Positions 10,300-21,990 of a stretch of DNA of 64,000 nt are shown piece by piece. Location of the stretch: the NCBI RefSeq assembly GCF_038502225.1, contig NC_091355.1, forward strand, positions 12,468,065-12,532,064. Reading direction: 5' to 3'. Numbering within the stretch: the stretch's first letter is position 1; every line of letters starts with the position of its first letter. A model generated the notes under the pieces. It made no database searches. It saw only the letters and a list, made by a program, of their open reading frames with translations, and had not been told where the DNA came from. This DNA is from Cherax quadricarinatus (taxonomy: Eukaryota > Arthropoda > Malacostraca > Decapoda > Parastacidae). Made by a program: the position numbers and the translations under genes.

Positions 10300-10500
10300 T
10301 GCTAATTCAAATTTTTATTAGATTGGATACATCAACAGTGTGTTATTACCCTGTTATATATGACAGTTACACAGTGGGAACAAAAGCTATGTATCCCTGT
10401 CATATTCCATCGTACGGGATGGGATTCATACAAGGTGTTGAAATCTGTCAGCCCGAGCTGGGAGACTTCATTAGGGTGATACGGATATCGTTAAGTAGTA
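10300..10500 (+). repeat. Dispersed repeat E, copy 1
   Basis: Shares long collinear similarity with 49015-49195: 'ggatacat..agcagtgtgtt', 'agttacacagt.ggaacaaa', 'gctatgtatccctgtc.tat' and 'ggtgttgaaatctgt'. No protein similarity was recognised, and no terminal repeats were seen. Confidence 0.65.
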
Positions 10501-10545
10501 AGGACTTACGACATCGTAATAACAAGGCTACAAACAAGTCACAGA

Positions 10546-10770
10546 ACGGGTGGACCAGTGGTTAACACATTGGCCTGAATGTCTGAGGACTCGCCTGCCG
10601 TGAGTTCGACTCTCCACCCGGTCTGAGATTCCAGCACGGGTTCCCCAGCTACAGCATCTTCAAGAGCTAATCCCAATCTTAAGAGGTCTATGGCGAGGAC
10701 ATGGTGATGCACCCCTCGTGTACTCTACCCTTGTTCAGTAAACTACGAGGACACAAGGCAGTTGTTTCCA
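10546..10770 (+). mobile_element. tRNA-like SINE, copy 2
   Basis: A-box-like GGGTGGACCAGTGGTTAACA followed by a B-box-like GAGTTCGACTCT, with 'ccacccggtctgag' immediately downstream. The head matches the SINE at 2085. The 3' body (ccagcacgggttccccag) is not shared with that copy, so subfamily identity is uncertain. Confidence 0.65.
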
Positions 10771-10891
10771 CCGTACCACAAGGTGTAACCCACGAGGTAA
10801 GCAGAGGACATAAAGATACGACCGTCAGGTGAAGTTAATTACGCTATTTTGGAACACTTGCTTGGTACTCACCCGGACATCTCTCCTGCAA

Positions 10892-10892
<1 letters not shown>

Positions 10893-10930
<38 letters not shown>

Positions 10931-10952
10931 ACTGCTACTACTACTACTACTA
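10893..10952. repeat. (CTG)n/(CTA)n trinucleotide repeat
   Basis: About 12 CTG units followed by about six CTA units. The Ala-rich frame seen on the minus strand is the repeat itself. Confidence 0.95.
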
Positions 10953-10966
10953 CACACAAATGTGTG

Positions 10967-11758
10967 TCTTGCCGAATAGGTGAAACTTGATATTTTGGCT
11001 TAAATAGCAACGCTCTTCTTGCCGAATAAGGCAAGCGAAAAGTTGTGTTTACCTGGAGTTTACCTGGAGAGAGTTCCGGGGGTCAACGCCCCCGCGGCCC
11101 GGTCTGTGACCAGGCCTCCTGGTGGATCAGAGCCTGATCAACCAGGCTGTTGCTGCTGGCTGCACGCAAACCAACGTACGAGCCACAGCCCGGCTGATCC
11201 GGAACCGACTTTAGGTGCTTGTCCAGCGCCAGCTTGAAGACTGCCAGGGGTCCGTTGGTAATCCCCCTTATGTGTGCTGGGAGGCAGTTGAACAGTCTCG
11301 GGCCCCTGACACTTATTGTATGGTCTCTTAACGTGCTAGTGACACCCCTGCTTTTCATTGGGGGGATGTTGCATCGTCTGCCAAGTCTTTTGCTTTCGTA
11401 GTGAGTGATTTTCGTGTGCAAGTTCGGTACTAGTCCCTCTAGGATTTTCCAGTAGTAAGGACTTACGATGTGTCTTTATGTGTATGCAGTAATTTCGCAA
11501 AAATCAGTCTGAACCTAACGAAAAAAATATTTCATGGTGTTTATTAAATTACTGTAAACTTGTCTAAAATATATTCAGTTGGATTAGGCTAAATTAAGTT
11601 GCGCTTGTTATAATAAGGTTAGGTAAGTTCTCTAAGGATCTTTTAGTATAAAATCATTAATTTTTACATTAACATAAATGAAAAACGTATGAAAGAACAT
11701 TTTAGAAAGGTCTTTATTTTAAACGAGTTCTTGCTAAGTGACCAGTTTTACCTATTCG

Positions 11759-11762
<4 letters not shown>
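10967..11762. mobile_element. MITE-T copy 1, interrupted by LINE-B
   Basis: Terminal inverted repeats: left 'gccgaataggtgaaactt' (from 10971) and right 'aagtgaccagttttacctat' ending in tcggc at 11760. The internal order matches the copies at 13403 and 62463 (ttggcttaaatagcaacg; gcaaaaatca.tctgaacctaacg; ggttaggtaagtt). No transposase is encoded, so the element is non-autonomous. A LINE-B 3' fragment (11048-11489) splits it. Confidence 0.82.
11048..11489 (-). pseudogene. LINE-B 3'-terminal fragment, copy 1
   Basis: Minus-strand frame (about 11083-11421) with the C-terminal RT tail typical of CR1-like ORF2 proteins: YESKRLGRRCNIPPMKSRG, ISVRGPRLFNCLPAHIR, AVFKLALDKHLKSVPDQP. Parallel peptides occur at 37573-37917 (minus) and 44336-44665 (plus). 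The 3' end carries the doubled 'tttacctggag' motif. The copy is 5'-truncated and sits inside MITE-T, so it inserted after that MITE did. Confidence 0.85.

Positions 11763-11805
<43 letters not shown>
11761..11805. repeat. (CA)n microsatellite
   Basis: CA run between the right end of MITE-T and the 3' tail of a LINE-A copy. Confidence 0.96.
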
Positions 11806-11806
<1 letters not shown>

Positions 11807-11814
11807 TATATGTG

Positions 11815-12877
11815 TGTATGTACTCACCTAGCTGTACTCACGTAGTTGAGGTTGCAGGGGTCGAGTCCAAGCTCCTGGCCCCGCCTCTTCACTGGTCGCT
11901 ACTAGGTCACTCTCCCTGAACCATGAGCTTTATCGTACCTCTGCTTAAAGCTATGTATGGATCCTGCCTCCACTACATCGCTTCCCAAACTATTCCACTT
12001 CCTGACTACTCTGTGGCTGAAGAAATACTTCCTAACATCCCTGTGATTCATCTGCGTCTTCAACTTCCAACTGTGTCCCCTTGTTACTGTGTCCAATCTC
12101 TGGAACATCCTGTCTTTGTCCACCTTGTCAATTCCTCTCAGTATTTTGTAAGTCGTTATCATGTCCCCCCTATCTCTCCTCCTGTCCTCCAGTGTCGTCA
12201 GGTTGATTTCCCTAAACCTCTCCTCATAGGACATACCTCTTAACTCTGGGACTAGTCTTGTTGCAAACCTTTGCACTTTCTCTAGTTTCTTTACATGCTT
12301 GGCTAGGTGTGGGTTCCAAACTGGTGCCGCATACTCCAATATGGGCCTAACGTACACGGTGTACAGGGTCCTGAACGATTCCTTATTAAGATGTCGGAAT
12401 GCTGTTCTGAGGTTTGCCAGGCGCCCATATGCTGCGGCAGTTATTTGGTTGATGTGCGCTTCAGGAGATGTACCTGGTGTTATACTCACCCCAAGATCTT
12501 TTTCCTTGAGTGATGTTTGTAGTCTCTGGCCCCCTACACTGTACTCCGTCTGCGGTCTTCTTTGCCCTTCCCCAATCCTCATGACTTTGCACTTGGTGGG
12601 ATTGAACTCCAGGAGCCAGTTGCTGGACCAGGTCTGCAGCCTGTCCAGATCCCTTTGTATTTCTGCCTGGTCTTCGATCGAATGAACTCCTCTCATCAAC
12701 TTCACGTCATCTGCAAACAGGGACACCTCGGAGTTTATTCCTTCCGTCATGTCGTTCACAAATACCAGAAACAGCACTGGTCCTAGGACTGACCCCTGTG
12801 GGACCCCGCTGGTCACAGGTGCCCACTCTGACACCTCGCCACGTACCATTACTTGCTGCTGTCTTCCTGACAAGTAT
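11815..12877 (-). pseudogene. LINE-A ORF2 fragment with intact RT motifs B and C, copy 2
   Basis: One uninterrupted minus-strand frame (stop at 11902; reading extends beyond the element to 12930). It starts mid-RT at YLSGRQQQVMVRGE and contains motif B (SGVPQGSVLGPVLFLVFVND), motif C (SLFADDVKLM), the thumb segment FNPTKCKVMRIGEGQ and the C-terminal YAAPVWNPHLAKHVKKLEKVQ. Endonuclease, palm motif A and ORF1 are absent, so the copy is 5'-truncated at about 12877 and cannot be autonomous. The 3' UTR (11815-11901) ends in two GAGTAC phrases followed by AC/TG repeats. High identity to the 21.9-kb copy and an open frame suggest recent insertion. Confidence 0.9.
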
Positions 12878-13402
12878 AGTACTATCTGATAATAGTAGAT
12901 AGTCCTCCACACAGAGTAATAGTCCTTCACTGTGAGCTCAGTGTAGTCCGTAGCATGTAGCCTTGATGTGAGCTCAGTGTAGTCTGTAGCATGTAGCCTT
13001 GATGTGATCTGTCCTCATCTGGTCCTCATCCCACTTCCAAGTCCTTGCTCTGGTCTCCCTTTCGCTTCTCTCCTTGTTCTTCCCTCTCCCTCCATCCCTC
13101 TCTTAGAGGTGGAGAAGGGAGGGGAGTCTCCCTGGCCTCCACAAACCGGGCATGAGGCTCACACGTCAAGAGGAAAATAGAGCGAGCAAAGCTGAAGTAC
13201 CGTAGAAGATGGATGACCCCAGACACTGCCCCATTCTCTCTCTCTCTCTCTCTCTCTCTGATTTTCATTTGACTTGCCTAGTTCGGATGTCTCATTTTTT
13301 TTAAATTGTTGAAAGCAGTCATTGTTTTCTCATTTTTTTTTACTAACAGTTGTTTGTTACAACTTAATTTGAGTCCATATATATATTAAATGTATATATA
13401 AT
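12878..13402. repeat. Spacer with 36-bp duplication and short (CT)n
   Basis: A 36-bp direct duplication beginning 'tgtgagctcagtgtagtc' lies at about 12929-13000. A short CT run lies at about 13238-13259. Otherwise no coding signal. Confidence 0.75.
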
Positions 13403-13883
<481 letters not shown>

Positions 13884-14101
13884 CGCATCTCTTGTGGGAT
13901 ATGTACAAAGAGAACACGAAATCTCGCTGGGTACATCATATTTTTTTTTTTTTGCTAGGGTACGAAGACCTTACGTATCTGCGTCAATTACTTATCGTTG
14001 TGAAGGACTCGCTGTGGTCGTTCTGTGAATATAGTAAACCAGAAGGTATTCTAAAAACCGACCTTACTCTTCGGTCACTCTAGGACTGAAACATATAGAA
14101 G

Positions 14102-17100
14102 TACCATACTGTACATGGTACATCAAGTACCATACAGTACATGGTACATCAAGTACCATACAGTACATGGTACATCAAGTACCTTACAGTACATGGTACA
14201 TCAAGTACCTTACAGTACATGGTACATCAAGTACCATACAGTACATGGTACATCAAGTACCATACAGTACATGGTACATCAAGTATCATACTGTACATGG
14301 TACATCAAGTACCATACAGTACATGGTACATCAAGTACCATACAGTACATGGTACATCAAGTACCTTACAGTACATGGTACATCAAGTACCTTACAGTAC
14401 ATGGTACATCAAGTACCATACAGTACATGGTACATCAAGTACCATACAGTACATGGTACATCAAGTATCATACTGTACATGGTACATCAAGTACCATACA
14501 GTACATGGTACATCAAGTACCATACAGTACATGGTACATCAAGTACCATACAGTACATGGCACATCAAGTATCATACTGTACATGGTACATCAAGTACCA
14601 TACTGTACATGGTACATCAAGTACCATACAGTACATGGTACATCAAGTACCATACAGTACATGGTACATCAAGTACCTTACAGTACATGGTACATCAAGT
14701 ACCTTACAGTACATGGTACATCAAGTACCATACAGTACATGGTACATCAAGTACCATACAGTACATGGTACATCAAGTATCATACTGTACATGGTACATC
14801 AAGTACCATACAGTACATGGTACATCAAGTACCATACAGTACATGGTACATCAAGTACCATACAGTACATGGCACATCAAGTACCATACAGTACATGGTA
14901 CATCAAGTACCATACAGTACATGGTACATCAAGTATCATACTGTACATGGTACATCAAGTACCATACAGTACATGGTACATCAAGTACCATACAGTACAT
15001 GGTACATCAAGTACCTTACAGTACATGGTACATCAAGTACCTTACAGTACATGGTACATCAAGTACCATACAGTACATGGTACATCAAGTACCATACAGT
15101 ACATGGTACATCAAGTATCATACTGTACATGGTACATCAAGTACCATACAGTACATGGTACATCAAGTACCATACAGTACATGGTACATCAAGTACCATA
15201 CAGTACATGGCACATCAAGTATCATACTGTACATGGTACATCAAGTACCATACTGTACATGGTACATCAAGTACCATACAGTACATGGTACATCAAGTAC
15301 CATACAGTACATGGTACATCAAGTACCTTACAGTACATGGTACATCAAGTACCTTACAGTACATGGTACATCAAGTACCATACAGTACATGGTACATCAA
15401 GTACCATACAGTACATGGTACATCAAGTATCATACTGTACATGGTACATCAAGTACCATACAGTACATGGTACATCAAGTACCATACAGTACATGGTACA
15501 TCAAGTACCATACAGTACATGGCACATCAAGTACCATACAGTACATGGTACATCAAGTACCATACAGTACATGGTACATCAAGTACCATACAGTACATGG
15601 TACATCAAGTATCATACTGTACATGGTACATCAAGTACCATACAGTACATGGTACATCAAGTACCATACAGTACATGGTACATCAAGTACCATACAGTAC
15701 ATGGCACATCAAGTATCATACTGTACATGGTACATCAAGTACCATACTGTACATGGTACATCAAGTACCATACAGTACATGGTACATCAAGTACCATACA
15801 GTACATGGTACATCAAGTACCTTACAGTACATGGTACATCAAGTACCTTACAGTACATGGTACATCAAGTACCATACAGTACATGGTACATCAAGTACCA
15901 TACAGTACATGGTACATCAAGTATCATACTGTACATGGTACATCAAGTACCATACAGTACATGGTACATCAAGTACCATACAGTACATGGTACATCAAGT
16001 ACCATACAGTACATGGCACATCAAGTACCATACAGTACATGGTACATCAAGTACCATACAGTACATGGTACATCAAGTATCATACTGTACATGGTACATC
16101 AAGTACCATACAGTACATGGTACATCAAGTACCATACAGTACATGGTACATCAAGTACCTTACAGTACATGGTACATCAAGTACCTTACAGTACATGGTA
16201 CATCAAGTACCATACAGTACATGGTACATCAAGTACCATACAGTACATGGTACATCAAGTATCATACTGTACATGGTACATCAAGTACCATACAGTACAT
16301 GGTACATCAAGTACCATACAGTACATGGTACATCAAGTACCATACAGTACATGGCACATCAAGTATCATACTGTACATGGTACATCAAGTACCATACTGT
16401 ACATGGTACATCAAGTACCATACAGTACATGGTACATCAAGTACCATACAGTACATGGTACATCAAGTACCTTACAGTACATGGTACATCAAGTACCTTA
16501 CAGTACATGGTACATCAAGTACCATACAGTACATGGTACATCAAGTACCATACAGTACATGGTACATCAAGTATCATACTGTACATGGTACATCAAGTAC
16601 CATACAGTACATGGTACATCAAGTACCATACAGTACATGGTACATCAAGTACCATACAGTACATGGCACATCAAGTACCATACAGTACATGGTACATCAA
16701 GTACCATACAGTACATGGTACATCAAGTATCATACTGTACATGGTACATCAAGTACCATACAGTACATGGTACATCAAGTACCATACAGTACATGGTACA
16801 TCAAGTACCATACAGTACATGGCACATCAAGTATCATACTGTACATGGTACATCAATTACCATACTGTACATGGTACATCAAGTAACTTACAGTACATGG
16901 TACATCAAGTACCATACAGTACATGGGACATCAAGTACCATACAGTTCATGGTACATCAAGTACCATACAGTACATGGTACATCAAGTACCATACAGTAC
17001 ATGGTACATCAAGTACCATACTGCACATGGTACATCAAGTACCATACTGCACATGGTACATCAAGTACCATAGTGTACATGGTAGATCAAGTACCATAGT

Positions 17101-17420
17101 GTACATGGTACATCAAGTACCATAGTGTACATGGTACATCAAGTACCATAGTGTACATGGTACATCAAGTACCATAGTGTACATGGTACATCAAGTACCG
17201 TAGTGTACATGGTACATTAAGTACCATACTGTACATGGTACATCAGTACCATAGTGTACATGTACATCAAGTACCATAGTGTACTTGGTATGGTACATCA
17301 AGTACCAGTGTACATGGTACATTAAGTACCATAGTGTACATGGTACATCAAGTACCATACTGTATATGGTACATCAAGTACCATAGTGTACATCGTACAT
17401 CAAGTACCATAGTATACATG
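14102..17420 (+). repeat. 26-bp satellite with higher-order organisation, left block
   Basis: About 127 units of a 26-bp monomer. Each monomer contains three GTAC tetramers and the perfect stem-loop ATGGTAC-ATCAA-GTACCAT. Variants (ccatacag, ccttacag, ccatactg, tcatactg, and a 'ggcac' variant) recur in fixed order. The 'ggcac' variant lies at about 14559, 14871, 15209, 15521, 15703, 16015, 16353, 16665 and 16821, so spacings of 312 and 338 bp alternate and give a 650-bp higher-order repeat of 25 monomers, with local breaks. From about 17060 the array changes to a different monomer (catagtgtac) without that order. All three forward frames are open for over 900 codons because 26 is not a multiple of 3 and the monomer lacks stops; this is not coding evidence. 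Confidence 0.97.
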
Positions 17421-17741
17421 TATAACGAAAAAAGATTATTTGGTATTCTGGTAGCGGGGAGTTAATGATAAACTTCTTCGGAGGCTTCTTACTTTATTGT
17501 TAATGTCGTGGTGGGTAAACAGGCTTGTGTGTTGTGCCCATGGCCCGGGCAGGGCCATGCCACGAGAGAGAGCAGGGAGGCCTTGTGTCTTGCTGCTAGG
17601 CCGCTGTGTGAGTGAGGGTGAGGCAAGTCTGGGCATACTGAAGTGGCAAGGCCTATAGATGGTAGCACCTGAGTGGCGCGAAATATGAACTAAGCAGGCA
17701 GACAGCATGGGCTGTCTGTGCAGACAGTACAGGCTGTCTAC
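17421..17741 (-). repeat. Long terminal repeat, left copy (3' LTR in element orientation)
   Basis: 321 bp. I see three substitutions relative to the right copy: cccGggc vs cccAggc, gatggTagc vs gatggCagc, and aagcAggc vs aagcTggc. The outer edge starts TATAACG on the plus strand. Confidence 0.88.
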
Positions 17742-18860
17742 ATACGCTCGGCCACCTATCGCGCGTCGTCCCGACGCGACAATACTGGTAGTAAAAGAAA
17801 CTCGGTCTCTCTCTCGTAGGAACAGGGCACAGAACACAAAATAAAAACATATATATACATAGGGACATGGAAAAAAAAACTTCCTACAGGGAGGGAAGAA
17901 AAAAACATGTGGGTGTGCTAAACATCGTGGTCAAAGGCAGTGAGCGTCGAAGGGCATCACTGCACGCCTTCCTGCGTCTGGACACATACTGCAACATGGG
18001 AGACATCGCTGCGGCTGAGCTGTGACATAACAGGTTACGGTCTCCTCTGGAACGGTGAAGCAGTCATCGTAGGAGTCGCTGCAGGTTTCACTCAACCTGG
18101 GGCACATGCTGGTGCCCTCGAGTGAGGCGTCGACAAAACTCGGCAACTGGGCAGGACTTCTAGCAAGCGACTCAGGAGGATACTTCTCGACTGGTACTGT
18201 CGCTGGGCTGTCACTGTCGGCGAGCGTGGAGCGAGTTGTGGAGCGAGTCATGGCAGAGACGACTGGGCGAAACATCTGGGAGTCGTAACATCATACACCA
18301 GACTGCAGTGAGAGAGCTAGCAGTCAAAGTGACATCATCTTTGTGCAGGCTGCTCACTGAAGCTTGTGACACGAGGCTGACACAGTGTGTCATTCTCTCG
18401 GCAGCTGGAGTTATAGCAGGGGTTAGCCTAAGCATCCCCAGACTTGTTTCTCTACATATAACTGCACTCTGACGGTCTGGAGGTGAAGTGAAACAAATCT
18501 CGATGGGAATCGTAGCAGGTACGATTCTGCAGAACACGAGCGACGAGCATAAAAGCTTTCTGTACAAGAGGGCTTGGGCTCAGGGCTGTCTGATAACAGC
18601 TGTCAAACACACTGGTCACACGGGTGACTTAACACAGTGGTGCTACTCAGGTCTGGCTCAGACCTCATTGGACACACGGAAACTTTACACACACACCGCA
18701 GTACAACATGGCTTAAACTAGCAAATGATACTTTTCTGTGCATAAAACTAAGACATACTAAAATGTGAGAACACTGACTGAGAGGAATTAATTAACACAC
18801 GACATATATTTTCTCTCAATCTTCTCGACAATACTAAAATAATTACTAGAACACTCGATG

Positions 18861-19114
18861 TGACATCATGTGATGTCAGGCGTGATGACGTCAGCAGCAC
18901 TGACGTCAGCAGACATCTCGAGGTGACGTCAGCAGACATCTCGAGGTGACGTCAGGCAGACATCATGACGTCATGAAGTCGGGCAGCATCGTGGGTGATG
19001 TCAATGTGATGCGGGCAGCAGACCTCAGCATGTGGCCTGGGACATCTGGTAACTCACGTGGTTGGTAGATCCACGTGACATCGCCCACACCCACGTGGCG
19101 TCGTGATCCACGTG
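18861..19114. promoter_or_regulatory. Cluster of CRE-like and E-box-like palindromes in the LTR element
   Basis: Five exact TGACGTCA octamers at 18886, 18901, 18924, 18947 and 18966, preceded by TGACATCA at 18861. Four exact CACGTG hexamers at 19055, 19072, 19092 and 19109, with near-matches (TACGTG) after them and another CACGTG at 19447. TGACGTCA is the consensus for CREB/ATF-type bZIP factors and CACGTG for bHLH factors such as Myc/USF. Part of the density comes from short tandem duplications (cagacatctcgaggtgacgt). Function is inferred, not shown. Confidence 0.6.
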
Positions 19115-19719
19115 GCGTCGTGATCTACGTGGCGTCGTGATCTACGTGGCATGCTGATCCACGTAGATTCGAGTGGCCTCGGGCACTCCGATACACAGCT
19201 CTGGCAATGAATTCACATGGAAAACAGCAGAAAACACAGCAGAGGGAGTGGGCAGTGGTGAGTGGTGTATGGTAGACGGGTGAGCGTGGGCGAGTGTATG
19301 GCGAGGGAGCATCTGGCGGTCTCTCCTCCTCCCACCCACAAACACAGGGAAACACACTGGACGCAGGAATCACCACAAAACTCACCTCTGGCTTGCTGAA
19401 ACGGCTGTGCTGAGCTGAACAACAGCAACATACAAGTGACGCTGAACACGTGACTTGAGAAACAGCGTGGAACACTGTAGCATGGAGTCACTGTAGCGTG
19501 GGGTCACTGACGCCACTTACAATTCTCGGAGAATTTCGGCAAATTTCGGCCTGGATCCTGCTTGTACCTGTGTCTGGATGCTCAAACGTGCAGACACGAC
19601 ATCAGGATAACTTGTTGAGAGACGGATGCTTCTTGTATGGGATGAAGTGAAGATGACTTCATACCTCTCCTTCCTCTCTCCAGGGTAAACACAATTGCTG
19701 CGACCACCGCTGGTACCAT

Positions 19720-20040
19720 TATAACGAAAAAAGATTATTTGGTATTCTGGTAGCGGGGAGTTAATGATAAACTTCTTCGGAGGCTTCTTACTTTATTGTT
19801 AATGTCGTGGTGGGTAAACAGGCTTGTGTGTTGTGCCCATGGCCCAGGCAGGGCCATGCCACGAGAGAGAGCAGGGAGGCCTTGTGTCTTGCTGCTAGGC
19901 CGCTGTGTGAGTGAGGGTGAGGCAAGTCTGGGCATACTGAAGTGGCAAGGCCTATAGATGGCAGCACCTGAGTGGCGCGAAATATGAACTAAGCTGGCAG
20001 ACAGCATGGGCTGTCTGTGCAGACAGTACAGGCTGTCTAC
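19720..20040 (-). repeat. Long terminal repeat, right copy (5' LTR in element orientation)
   Basis: Direct repeat of 17421-17741 at about 99% identity. It ends at GTCTAC, exactly where satellite sequence resumes with ACATGG. Confidence 0.88.
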
Positions 20041-20935
20041 ACATGGTACATCAAGTACCATAGTGTACTTGGTATGGTACATCAAGTACCACAGTGTACA
20101 TGGTACATCAAGTATCATAGTGTACTTGGTACATCAAGTACCATAGTGTACATGGTACATCAAGTACCATAGTGTACATGGTACATCAAGTACCATAGTG
20201 TACATGGTACATCAAGTACCATAGTGTACATGGTACATCAAGTACCATAGTGTACATGGTACATCAAGTACCATAGTGTACATGGTACATCAAGTACCAT
20301 AGTGTACATGGTACATCAAGTACCATAGCGTACATGGTACATCAAGTACCATAGTGTACATGGTACATCAAGTACCATAGTGTACATGGTACATCAAGTA
20401 CCATAGTGTACATGGTACATCAAGTACCATAGTGTACATGGTACATCAAGTACCATAGTGTACATGGTACATCAAGTACCATAGTGTACATGGTACATCA
20501 AGTACCATAGTGTACATGGTACATCAAGTACCATAGTGTACATGGTACATCAAGTACCATAGTGTACATGGTACATCAAGTACCATAGTGTACATGGTAC
20601 ATCAAGTACCATACTGTACATGGTACATCAAGTACCATAGTGTACATGGTACATCAAGTACCATAGTGTACATGGTACATCAAGTACCATAGTGTACATG
20701 GTACATCAAGTACCATAGTGTACATGGTACATCAAGTACCATAGTGTACATGGTACATCAAGTACCATAGTGTACATGGTACATCAAGTACCATAGTGTA
20801 CATGGTACATCAAGTACCATAGTGTATATGATACATCAAGTACCATACTGTACATGGTACATCAAGTACCATAGTGTATATGATACATCAAGTACCACAG
20901 TGTACTTGATAAATGAAGTACCATGCTATATTTGA
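20041..20935 (+). repeat. 26-bp satellite, right block (monomeric variant)
   Basis: About 33 units of the catagtgtac variant, fairly homogeneous and without the 312/338-bp order seen at 14.1-17.0 kb. The TAG in the variant closes the forward frames. Units decay at the right edge from about 20820. It is continuous with 17060-17420 if the LTR element is removed. Confidence 0.96.
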
Positions 20936-21180
20936 GAAACGGACATGTGCATTTTATAGAAAAAAAAGATTTTTTTCAAGTTATTAACTGGAGAGTTAGT
21001 AAGCCAGGACAACCCAGTAAAGCCATGTCACAGGACTCTCCGGCTTATTTCCACCGTTGAGTGTAAACAGAAGTTTTTTCAGACTATGACAAATTGTATC
21101 CCAGTCACTAACTGATTTAAAAATCTTACGGAAGCTACAGTTGAGAGTTGCCGGAAATACAGTCCAACTCACTGTTACTA
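20936..21180. other. No recognisable feature
   Basis: Transition from satellite to the GTAC-rich degenerate repeat. Nothing recognised. Confidence 0.5.
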
Positions 21181-21650
21181 ACAAATATTAACAAGTACTA
21201 ACTACAACATGTACTAGCTACAACAAGTACTAAAACAAGTACCAATAACAAGTACAAACAACAAGTACTAACAACAAGTACCCACAACAGTAAGTACCAA
21301 CAAGTACTAACAACAGTAAGTACCAACAATAAGTACTAACGACAGTACCAACAACTACAAACAGCAGTAATTACCAACAAGTACTAACAACAATACCAAC
21401 AAGTACTAACAACAGTAAGTACCAACAACAAGTACTAACAACAGTAATTACCAACAACAAGTACTAAAAACAGTAAGTGCCAACAACAAGTACTAACAAC
21501 AGAAAGTACCAACAACAATCACTAACAACAGTAAGTACAAACAACAAATACTAACAGTAATTACTAACAACAACAAGTACTAACAACAGTAAGTACCAAC
21601 AAGTACTAACAGCAACAAGTACCAACAACAGGTACTAACAACAACAAGCG
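21181..21650 (+). repeat. Degenerate 'acaagtactaacaac' tandem repeat
   Basis: About 30 imperfect units of 12-18 bp built from aagtac[ct]aacaac. It also has a GTAC core, but no alignment to the 26-bp satellite is clear. The bases 21651-21900 include three 'tttcactatca.caacaat' units. Confidence 0.8.
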
Positions 21651-21899
21651 AAGGTCAGAGTCCACAAGGATCGGTTTTCCCCTAAATTAAGATACTTTCC
21701 ACTCAAAATACTCTGAATATTGGCCAGCACTGCTATGTCATTTTCTGTGATGAAGAAAGTGAAAATGATGCCAAAAATTAAACTGGAAATAAAATGTTAC
21801 TCAATGTCTTTCACTATCACCAACAATAATAATTCTTTCACTATCATCAACAATAATTGATTTTCACTATCAGCAACAATGGTAGTTTTCACTGCTCTG

Positions 21900-21912
21900 T
21901 GTGTGTGTGTAC
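21900..21912. repeat. Short (TG)n at LINE-A 3' end
   Basis: Six to seven TG units; on the minus strand this is the (AC)n tail of the full-length LINE-A copy. Confidence 0.85.
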
Positions 21913-21990
21913 TCACCTAGTTGTACTCACCTAGTTGAGGTTGCGGGGGTCGAGTCCGAGCTCCTGGCCCCGCCTCTTCACTGATCGCTA

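Larger units (their letters stand above)
17421..20040 (-). mobile_element. Non-autonomous LTR retroelement inserted in the satellite
   Basis: A 2,620-bp insertion with two direct 321-bp repeats at its ends (17421-17741 and 19720-20040) and the 5-bp flanking direct repeat ACATG (17416-17420 and 20041-20045). Satellite sequence resumes on both sides. Minus orientation is favoured: on that strand the LTR begins (T)GTAGACAGCC, contains AATAAA (complement of 17489-17510), and is followed after one base by a possible primer-binding site TGGTACCAGCGGTGGTCG at 19718-19701. The 1,978-bp interior has no gag, protease, RT, RNase H or integrase that I can recognise, only unrelated frames up to about 118 codons. 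This is the architecture of a TRIM/LARD-type element mobilised in trans. Confidence 0.85.

Noticed and set aside
14115..17125. Three overlapping forward open frames of over 900 codons
   Set aside because: They are the same 26-bp satellite read in three phases. The monomer has no forward stop and 26 is not divisible by 3, so each frame gives the same 26-residue periodic peptide.
17931..18567. 114- and 118-codon overlapping frames inside the LTR element as gag
   Set aside because: No zinc knuckle or capsid-like motif; the two overlap in different frames and end without continuity to a pol gene.
14102..20935. CRISPR-like array (regular short repeats)
   Set aside because: Units are contiguous with no spacers, and the DNA is eukaryotic and transposon-rich.
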